DNA from: Candidatus Omnitrophota bacterium
GTDB taxonomy: Bacteria; Omnitrophota; Gorgyraeia; Gygaellales; Profunditerraquicolaceae
NCBI GenBank assembly: GCA_016867005.1
Contig: VGKM01000075.1
Span: 1-6,090 of the forward strand
Reading direction: 5' to 3'
DNA length: 6,090 nucleotides
The translations under genes were made by a program, and so were the position numbers. Under the pieces are notes generated by a model that saw nothing but the letters and a program-made list of their open reading frames with translations, did not search any database and had not been told where the DNA came from. Positions 1 to 5,110 of this stretch are shown one piece after another; position 1 is the first letter of the stretch, and each line of letters starts with the position of its first letter.

Positions 1-1
1 A

Positions 2-150
2 ATATTAGACAATAATTTTGTTGATATTGTCGTATTTGGAGAAGCAGAAGTTACTTTATGCGAACTGGTAAATTCAATAGAAAGAAACGAAGAAATTAAC
101 CGGTGCCTGGGTGTCGTTTTTAAAAAAGATGGAAAAAAAATATACTCCGG
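2..150 (+). other. C-terminal part of cobalamin-binding domain
   Basis: The first roughly 50 residues carry the pattern VDIVVFGEAEVTLCEL followed by a short G-rich strand (LGVVFKKDGKKI). This is the usual end of the B12-binding Rossmann fold in B12-type rSAM proteins (consensus roughly D.vv.GEgE.t..el). A following iknLDeLP-like stretch (residues 57-62) and a TSRGC lead-in to the Cys motif agree with that family. The DxHxxG-type cobalamin ligand segment would lie before the window, so actual B12 binding cannot be confirmed. Confidence 0.75.
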
Positions 151-3100
151 AGAACGCCCTTTTATCAAAAACCTTGATGAGCTGCCTTTTTTAGATCTGT
201 CCTCTTTTCTGCTGAATAACTACGACGACTCAGAACATATTGCGCTGATGACCTCACGTGGTTGTTTGATGCATTGTGTTTTCTGTAGCTCCGTAGAATT
301 TTGGCCGGGGTATAGGACAATGAGCGGAGAAAGGATCTTTCAAGAGATAAAATTTCATAAAGATAAATATAAAGCATTAGGGCATGTGAATTTTTTAGAC
401 CTGGTTTTTAATGGCAATATGAAGACGCTAAATAATTTTTGCGATTTAATGATAAAGCAAAAATTTAACCCTCCGATTGACTGGGTAGCCAATGCAATAA
501 TCAGGCCAGAGATGACTCCGGATATCTTAAGCAGGATGCGAGAAGCTGGTTGCGAGCGTTTAATATATGGGATAGAGTCCGGCTCGCAGCGTGTTTTAGA
601 TATAATGAAAAAGAAATACAGGATTCCCGATGCCGATAACGTAATAAAGGCTACCCATGAGGCAGGAATAAAGGTAACGGCAAATTTTATGTTTGGTTTC
701 CCAGGAGAGGCTGAGGAAGATTTCCAGATGACCTTAGATTTTATTAAAAGAAACTCCAGGTATCTAGATAGGGCTTATCCTTCTAGGACTTTCTGCGCGA
801 TTGAAGAGCATAGTTATTTATCTGGGCATTTGGAGGAGTTTGGTATTAAGTCAAATCCGCCTAATCATTTATATTGGGAAAGCCTCGATGGTAAAAATAC
901 CTACCCCGAGAGGCTGGGGCGTTGTGAAGAGTTTTGTAACATAGCTGATTCTTTAGGGGTTGAGATCGGTTGTGGTGTTCAGACTTCTGTGGAGCTCGAT
1001 CGTTGGTTTAGCCTGGGCCATTATTACGAATGCAAAAAAAATTATGTAGATGCCATAAATTGCTTCCTTAAGTATTATGAACTAGATGATAGTAACGAAG
1101 TTATCATAGGTAAGATTAAATATTATTCAAGACAAATAGAAACAGGCAATCAAGAGATTAACATCGATTCTAGACTAAAAAACGCATTAGCTGCTTTGAG
1201 TAAAAAGGTAAAAACGAACTTACAGATTATGTCGCAGTCAAAAAATACAGATAGATTAGTTAAAAGACGCTTTACTTGGAATATTCATTACAGTTGTAAT
1301 TACCGCTGTCCCTACTGTTTTTTTGAAGGCAAATGGGACGAGTATAAAGAAAGAAATATCTACGTTTCCGTAGGCGAATGGGTGAAGTATTGGAATGCGA
1401 TCTATGAGAAATATGGCAATTGCTACATGCTTATTACAGGGGGAGAGCCTTTTACTTATCCTAATTTTATTGAATTAATAGAACGACTTTCCCAAATTCA
1501 TTATCCCATTAATATCTCTACCAATGCTTCTGGAGATTTGGAATCGTTTGTGCAGAAGGTTGATCCTGAGAAGGTTTCTCTTTCTGTTAGCTTCCAGCCC
1601 AACTTTGTTGAAATAGATTCATTCTTAAACAAGGTGGAATTATTAAGAAGGCATAAATTTAATGGCTGCATAAATTTTGTGGCCTACCCTCCTTTTATAA
1701 AAGATATTAATCTCTATATCGAGAAATTTAAGTCCATAGGAGAAAGATTAAAAGTTATTCCTTTTTGGGGCAAATACCAAGAAAAAGAATACCCCCTTGC
1801 ATATACATCGCAAGAAAGGGCGGTTATTGGAATTGATGGCACCTGGTTAGATAAAGCACGAAAAAAGAACTCGCTTTGTCAGGCCGGATATAATTCAGGG
1901 CTCGTCTTTCCCGACGGTAAAGTTGCCAGGTGCGGACAAGTGGGGGAGAGGTTTTTAGTGGGCAATTTTTTTGATTCAGAATTCAAATTATTAGATACGC
2001 CGTTATCTTGCGATGCTGAATATTGCCCTTGCGATGAAGACAAATTGTTTAATGAGGAAGGATCCATAACCGCAAGTTATAAAGACCAAAGCGAAACAGA
2101 AGATGCCCGCAACTCTTTACTTAATGATAAAGAGTATAATTCAGGAAAGATAATTTTGCAGTCTTCCCCAAAAACAATTTTTATTCAGGCGGCAGGACCA
2201 TGTAATTCCAGTTGTGTATTTTGTTCCCGGGATAAAGAGTATGAAATATTTAATCTCCAGGACCATCGCAGGCGTTTTGCTAAAAACCTCTATCCTTTTA
2301 TAGCTAAGGCAGAAACCCTTGTTTTAACTGGTTCGGGGGAATTTTTAATGCTTCCTGAGGCAGAGAATATACTGGAATTCTTCGACAGTAATTTTCCTAA
2401 TGTAGAAAAATTCTTCTCTACCAACGGATCATCTCTGGCCCCCTGGGTCTGCGAAAAGATAGTCAACAGTAAAAGCAAATACACTATTCACGCCTCGTTA
2501 CATGCCAGCAATGCCTCGCTACATAAAACCATTACGCGGATGGATAATTTCCATAAGATCCTAGGGCAGGTTAAATACCTTTTGAGACTAAGGAATAGCA
2601 GAATGAGTCCCCGGGTTAATTTAATCTTTGTGGCTACTACAATAAATATTGATGACTTGCCGAATTTTGTCCGTCTGGCCGCTGAACTCGGGGTAGATAA
2701 GGTCATTTGCTATTATAATTATATTTATCTTCCCACACAAAAATATCTTTCCTGTTTTTTTAAACAGGAATTCACTAATAATATATTGACCGAGGCCGAA
2801 GAATTAGCGGATAAATTAAATATAAAGATAGCCTTGCCGCCTAAATTTGGTCAAAAAGAATATCCTAAATTTGGCCCTTGCCGTGAAGCTTGGAGTCAGA
2901 TTATGTTTGATTCTAAGGGCCATGTCTTACCCTGTGATGCTGCCGAAGATTGCGGCGATATCCTAGAAAACGGTAAAGATTTTATGGATATATGGAACAG
3001 CTTGTATTATCAAAATCTAAGGAAGACATTACAGGAAGGAAATTGTTCTTGCTCCAGGCATTGTTTCAGGTCTAATCCTGCAAGCGTAAATGATTTTAAA

Positions 3101-3169
3101 TCGCATGTTATATACCGAGGCGGTAGAAGAGATGAGGATATAGGTATTTTATGGGGGGATAACTTTTGA
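2..3169 (+). CDS. Triple radical SAM fusion protein, B12-binding type at N-terminus (5' partial)
   Basis: The frame is already open at the window edge, so the start lies upstream; ATG 248 is not the start, because typical B12-rSAM sequence precedes it. Counting from the first full codon (position 2), 1,055 residues are visible before TGA 3167-3169. Domain order: tail of a cobalamin-binding domain (about 1-50, with the GEAE motif at 14-17); rSAM core 1 (about 79-330, Cys 88/92/95); a TPR-like repeat (334-367); rSAM core 2 (about 420-680, Cys 432/436/439, GGEP 480-483) with a CX12GX4C auxiliary-cluster region; a charged linker (about 680-720); rSAM core 3 (about 722-1055, Cys 734/738/741) with a SPASM-like tail. 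Each CX3CX2C is expected to bind a [4Fe-4S] cluster that cleaves SAM. Single B12-rSAM proteins are usually about 450-650 residues, so this is at least three enzymes in one chain. No signal peptide or membrane segment is seen in the visible part, so it is probably cytoplasmic. Substrate unknown. Domain calls are firm; the biological role is not. Confidence 0.93.
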   Translation: MLDNNFVDIVVFGEAEVTLCELVNSIERNEEINRCLGVVFKKDGKKIYSGERPFIKNLDELPFLDLSSFLLNNYDDSEHIALMTSRGCLMHCVFCSSVEFWPGYRTMSGERIFQEIKFHKDKYKALGHVNFLDLVFNGNMKTLNNFCDLMIKQKFNPPIDWVANAIIRPEMTPDILSRMREAGCERLIYGIESGSQRVLDIMKKKYRIPDADNVIKATHEAGIKVTANFMFGFPGEAEEDFQMTLDFIKRNSRYLDRAYPSRTFCAIEEHSYLSGHLEEFGIKSNPPNHLYWESLDGKNTYPERLGRCEEFCNIADSLGVEIGCGVQTSVELDRWFSLGHYYECKKNYVDAINCFLKYYELDDSNEVIIGKIKYYSRQIETGNQEINIDSRLKNALAALSKKVKTNLQIMSQSKNTDRLVKRRFTWNIHYSCNYRCPYCFFEGKWDEYKERNIYVSVGEWVKYWNAIYEKYGNCYMLITGGEPFTYPNFIELIERLSQIHYPINISTNASGDLESFVQKVDPEKVSLSVSFQPNFVEIDSFLNKVELLRRHKFNGCINFVAYPPFIKDINLYIEKFKSIGERLKVIPFWGKYQEKEYPLAYTSQERAVIGIDGTWLDKARKKNSLCQAGYNSGLVFPDGKVARCGQVGERFLVGNFFDSEFKLLDTPLSCDAEYCPCDEDKLFNEEGSITASYKDQSETEDARNSLLNDKEYNSGKIILQSSPKTIFIQAAGPCNSSCVFCSRDKEYEIFNLQDHRRRFAKNLYPFIAKAETLVLTGSGEFLMLPEAENILEFFDSNFPNVEKFFSTNGSSLAPWVCEKIVNSKSKYTIHASLHASNASLHKTITRMDNFHKILGQVKYLLRLRNSRMSPRVNLIFVATTINIDDLPNFVRLAAELGVDKVICYYNYIYLPTQKYLSCFFKQEFTNNILTEAEELADKLNIKIALPPKFGQKEYPKFGPCREAWSQIMFDSKGHVLPCDAAEDCGDILENGKDFMDIWNSLYYQNLRKTLQEGNCSCSRHCFRSNPASVNDFKSHVIYRGGRRDEDIGILWGDNF
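236..1000 (+). other. Radical SAM core 1 (B12-rSAM type)
   Basis: The CX3CX2C motif is CLMHCVFC, with Cys codons at 263, 275 and 284. Downstream landmarks match the B12-rSAM/Elp3-like core: an IESGSQRVLDIMKKKY strand-helix (residues 191-206) and FMFGFPGEAEEDF (residues 229-241), the 'GfPgEt.ed' signature. Known relatives include methyltransferases and ring-forming enzymes, but nothing here points to one reaction. Unlike cores 2 and 3, no CX12GX4C auxiliary-cluster region follows; a TPR-like segment does. Confidence 0.88.
1001..1102 (+). other. Single TPR-like helical repeat between rSAM cores 1 and 2
   Basis: About 34 residues fit the tetratricopeptide pattern: W at the start, then SLGHYYECKKNYVDAINCF, then a Y.LD..N end. 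In TPR terms the LG, Y, Y..Ai and LD.sN positions are present. One repeat alone may cap the first rSAM core or act as a docking surface for a partner or peptide. The assignment is by eye from the consensus; helices and register were not modelled. Confidence 0.6.
1259..2041 (+). other. Radical SAM core 2 with twitch/SPASM-like Cys region
   Basis: The Cys motif is CNYRCPYC, with Cys codons at 1295, 1307 and 1316. It is followed by TGGEPF (SAM amino-group contact, GGEP at residues 480-483) and a STNASGD strand. A conserved FWGxYxxKxYPxAYT block lies at 1763-1807. The C-terminal part has CX12GX4C (residues 626 to 644), then Cys 670, 675 and 677, consistent with one auxiliary iron-sulfur cluster. 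This core is a clear paralogue of the next gene: more than half of the first roughly 80 aligned residues are identical by eye. Confidence 0.88.
2749..2770. repeat. Perfect 9-bp inverted repeat inside coding sequence
   Basis: The arms TTCCTGTTT (2749-2757) and AAACAGGAA (2762-2770) are exact reverse complements around a TTTT loop. The element lies inside rSAM core 3, in codons for a LSCFFKQEF stretch. It has only three G-C pairs per stem and no T-run after it on either strand, so it does not look like an intrinsic terminator. It may be chance in AT-rich coding DNA. Confidence 0.6.
3153..3158 (+). promoter_or_regulatory. G-run ribosome binding site for the TTG start at 3166
   Basis: Six G residues lie 7 bases before the TTG codon, inside the last codons of gene 1. 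This supports the TTG start of gene 2, whose frame has a stop (TAA 3160-3162) just upstream and no ATG before its Cys motif. The site overlapping the end of gene 1 suggests translational coupling. Confidence 0.6.
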
Positions 3170-3990
3170 TAGGAAATCACAGAATAAAATTTACCTGGGA
3201 TATCCACTATAAATGTAATTTCAGGTGTCCTTACTGCTGGTTTTATAGAGAATGGGCAAGGTTAGCCGAGCGTAGCCTTTACCTTAGCCCAGATGAATGG
3301 ATGGTACATTGGAGGAAAATTTATGATAAATACGGAGAAATAAAGATAGAGATAGTTGGAGGAGAGCCGTTTATCTATCCGGATTTTATCGAATTGATTA
3401 ACAGGCTTTCATCTTTCCATTTAGTAAAAGTAACGACTAATCTATCTGGCGATATAGAACGCTTCGCTCAAGAGATCAATCCGCAAAGAGTAGAGCTGGA
3501 TCTAAATTTCCATGTTCTTTTTATAGATTTAGAGACCGTAATAAAAAAGACTTTAATTTTAAAAAAAGCAGGATTCCAAGGAGGGATATGCTATCTCGCT
3601 TATCCACCGCAGATGCATAAGATAAAATCTCTCAGCGAAAGATTCCGTGACGAAGGGATAAGTTTTGCATTGGCAGCTTTCTGGGGGGAATATAATGGTA
3701 AAAAATATCCCGCTGCCTACACAGAAGAAGAAAAAGAAATGATGCAACCATTTTTAGGAGACGTTAATAGACTTACGTATCATCTCAATGCCCAAAGCCC
3801 TAAAGGTAAATTGTGTAATGCCGGGCATACGTATGTTGATATACAGGCAGATGGCAATGTAGTCAGGTGCGGGCCCTTAGCCCACAAATCAATAGGCAAT
3901 ATAACAGATAAGGACTTTTGTCTTCTGGATAATCCTTTGCCTTGCGAGGCTGATGTTTGTTCGAGTAACGAGTATGTAAATTTAGTTTAA
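3166..3990 (+). CDS. Radical SAM protein with twitch/SPASM-like C-terminus, paralogue of fusion core 2
   Basis: 274 residues starting at TTG. The start is forced: the frame has TAA at 3160-3162 and the next ATG (residue 46) lies after the catalytic cysteines. TTGA overlaps the TGA stop of gene 1, so translation is probably coupled. The rSAM motif CNFRCPYC is at Cys 17/21/24, GGEP at 65-68, and the FWGxYxxKxYPxAYT block at 172-186. The C-terminal CX12GX4C (Cys 217, Gly 230, Cys 235) plus Cys 260 and 265 probably holds one auxiliary iron-sulfur cluster; the later SPASM Cys set is missing, giving a short 'twitch'-like end. It is a close relative of the middle domain of gene 1, which suggests duplication, or that one copy was captured into the fusion. 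Expected to be soluble. Likely to perform SAM-radical chemistry on the same kind of substrate as core 2; substrate unknown. Confidence 0.93.
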   Translation: MIGNHRIKFTWDIHYKCNFRCPYCWFYREWARLAERSLYLSPDEWMVHWRKIYDKYGEIKIEIVGGEPFIYPDFIELINRLSSFHLVKVTTNLSGDIERFAQEINPQRVELDLNFHVLFIDLETVIKKTLILKKAGFQGGICYLAYPPQMHKIKSLSERFRDEGISFALAAFWGEYNGKKYPAAYTEEEKEMMQPFLGDVNRLTYHLNAQSPKGKLCNAGHTYVDIQADGNVVRCGPLAHKSIGNITDKDFCLLDNPLPCEADVCSSNEYVNLV

Positions 3991-4004
3991 AAAATATTAG
4001 CATT

Positions 4005-5051
4005 ATGGATAAGGCTACAGAAATATTCTTGCAAAATAAATATAAGATTAATCAGGAGACGCATGAACGCAAAGAATTATTAGAAGCAAAGCCATTAACC
4101 CTGGGAGTTATTTTTACTAATTGGTGCAACTTAAGATGTATTATGTGCCCTTCGGAAAGATATGCGAATACTTGTACGCTACCTCCCTCATTTCTATCAA
4201 AGATTCAGGAGCTGTTTCCTTATCTAGAACGGATAGACTGGCAGGGTGGAGAGTTTTTTCATTTAGGCTATATGAAGGAAATATTTTTGTCTCTCCAACA
4301 TTTTCCGCACATCCAAAATGTTATTACTTCTAACGGATTGTTACTGGATAAAGAATGGGTAAAACTTTTGTTTGATTTAAAAGTAAAAATAGATTTTTCA
4401 ATCGATAGCCCTAGAAAGGATATCTACGAATATATTCGCCGCGGTGCTGATTTCAATCAACTCCTCAAGTGCCTTGATTTGTTAGCAGATCTTGAGCATA
4501 AGCATAACAAATCGCTCTATCGGGACATGAATGTGGTAGTGATGAAATCTAATTACCATCTTTTGATTGAATGTGTGGAATTTGCTAGAAAGTATGGTTT
4601 TAGGAATATCGCATTTAATCAAGTGAGCGGTATAGAACACGGAGAAAATATTTCTTATGATAACGACAAAGACATTCGCGAATCTATTAATTTGCAAGCA
4701 CGACTAATCGATAACATGTTTGCGGATAGTGGGGTAGGTATTATATGGAATTTGCCAGGTATGTGCGACAGCCAGGCAAAGCAGCCTATTTGTGGCAATA
4801 ACCAGGAAGCTTATTTATTATGTGACTTACCATGGAAAGGTATGTATATTTGTGCACAACGGCAAGGGGATATTTTTCCTGATTGCTGGTGTCGTCATCC
4901 CGCAGGGAATATCTTCCGGGATTCATTATTAGAGGTTTGGAATGGAACTAATATGCGTGAATATAGGCAGCGATTGTCTAAATCTGATTTTAATTTATGC
5001 AATCCTGCGTGTAGAAACAGGTTGAATTTTCCTAAAAGCTGGAGTTATTAG
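4005..5051 (+). CDS. Radical SAM/SPASM domain protein
   Basis: 348 residues, complete, 14 bases after gene 2. ATG 4005 is the only usual start between an in-frame stop (TAA 3966-3968) and the Cys motif; no Shine-Dalgarno sequence is visible, so it may depend on ribosomes leaving gene 2. About 40 residues precede CNLRCIMC (Cys 41/45/48). DWQGGEFF (GGE 81-83), a TSNGL strand (108-112) and a FSIDSP strand (131-136) followed by YEYIRRGADF mark the SPASM branch of rSAM proteins. The tail has CX14GX5CXC (Cys 273, Gly 288, Cys 294/296), GNIFRDSLLEVWN (301-313), and final Cys 332 and 336, consistent with auxiliary cluster binding. Family members modify peptides (PqqE- or anSME-like) or occur in surface-polysaccharide loci; the sequence does not decide between these. 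Its closest relative in the window is the next gene. Confidence 0.93.
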   Translation: MDKATEIFLQNKYKINQETHERKELLEAKPLTLGVIFTNWCNLRCIMCPSERYANTCTLPPSFLSKIQELFPYLERIDWQGGEFFHLGYMKEIFLSLQHFPHIQNVITSNGLLLDKEWVKLLFDLKVKIDFSIDSPRKDIYEYIRRGADFNQLLKCLDLLADLEHKHNKSLYRDMNVVVMKSNYHLLIECVEFARKYGFRNIAFNQVSGIEHGENISYDNDKDIRESINLQARLIDNMFADSGVGIIWNLPGMCDSQAKQPICGNNQEAYLLCDLPWKGMYICAQRQGDIFPDCWCRHPAGNIFRDSLLEVWNGTNMREYRQRLSKSDFNLCNPACRNRLNFPKSWSY

Positions 5052-5057
5052 GAAGCT

Positions 5058-5063
5058 AGGAAG
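5058..5063 (+). promoter_or_regulatory. AGGAAG Shine-Dalgarno-like site ahead of a 12-codon frame
   Basis: AGGAAG lies 8 bases before ATG 5072, a good spacing. It is 36 bases before the ATG of gene 4 (5100), too far to serve it directly. It would therefore drive the short upstream frame, if it is used at all. Confidence 0.4.
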
Positions 5064-5071
5064 TGTTTTTT

Positions 5072-5110
5072 ATGTCGTTGATAGTAATTTTAACCATAGA
5101 TGAACGATAG
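5072..5110 (+). CDS. Possible 12-codon leader frame overlapping the start of gene 4
   Basis: ATG 5072 opens a short frame, MSLIVILTIDER, ending at TAG 5108-5110, that is, 8 bases past the ATG of gene 4. It has a plausible ribosome site, while gene 4 has none of its own. Ribosomes stopping at 5108 could step back and restart at 5100, a known way of coupling translation. It could equally be chance. It is too short and too hydrophobic to look like a modified precursor peptide. No homology can be judged at this length. Confidence 0.25.
   Translation: MSLIVILTIDER

Larger units (their letters stand above)
2168..3166 (+). other. Radical SAM core 3 with SPASM-like tail
   Basis: The Cys motif is CNSSCVFC, with Cys codons at 2201, 2213 and 2222. 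TGSGE (residues 776-780) replaces the usual GGE, and FSTNGSS follows. The tail has CX12GX4C (residues 960 to 978), Cys 984, a DIWNSLYYQNLRKTL stretch typical of SPASM proteins ('eiWn....lR..l'), then CSCSRHC at residues 1015-1021. The last group is tighter than the canonical CX2CX5CX3C, so the number of auxiliary clusters (one or two) cannot be decided. It resembles neither core 1 nor core 2 closely, so it is a third subtype in the same chain. Confidence 0.85.

Noticed and set aside
133..140. Runs of eight A (133-140 and 1034-1041) as programmed slippage sites
   Set aside because: The frame continues normally through both and no alternative product is apparent; such runs are expected in AT-rich coding DNA with AAA lysine codons.
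248..250. ATG as the start of gene 1
   Set aside because: The 82 codons before it are in frame, have no stop and match the end of a B12-binding domain plus the rSAM lead-in; this ATG lies only five codons before the first catalytic Cys.
165..377. Minus-strand open frame of 70 codons (and similar ones at 1879-2067, 2290-2484, 2488-2706, 3010-3207, 3559-3747, 4482-4697)
   Set aside because: All lie opposite strongly supported rSAM coding sequence, have no recognisable motif, and overlap conserved catalytic regions; they are shadows.
3151..3162. ATG 3151 as an upstream start for gene 2
   Set aside because: It is in the right frame but reads only three codons before TAA 3160-3162.
3991..4004. 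A RiPP precursor peptide or terminator in the intergenic gaps
   Set aside because: The gaps are only 14 bases here and 48 bases at 5052-5099; neither holds a hairpin with T-run or a plausible precursor frame.
4121..4333. Plus-strand 70-codon frame inside gene 3
   Set aside because: It overlaps the Cys motif and GGE region of gene 3 in another frame and has no recognisable domain.
5072..5110. Sequencing frameshift hiding a longer N-terminus of gene 4
   Set aside because: Gene 4 from ATG 5100 already matches the N-terminal length of its paralogue (42 versus 40 residues before the Cys motif), so no extra residues are needed.
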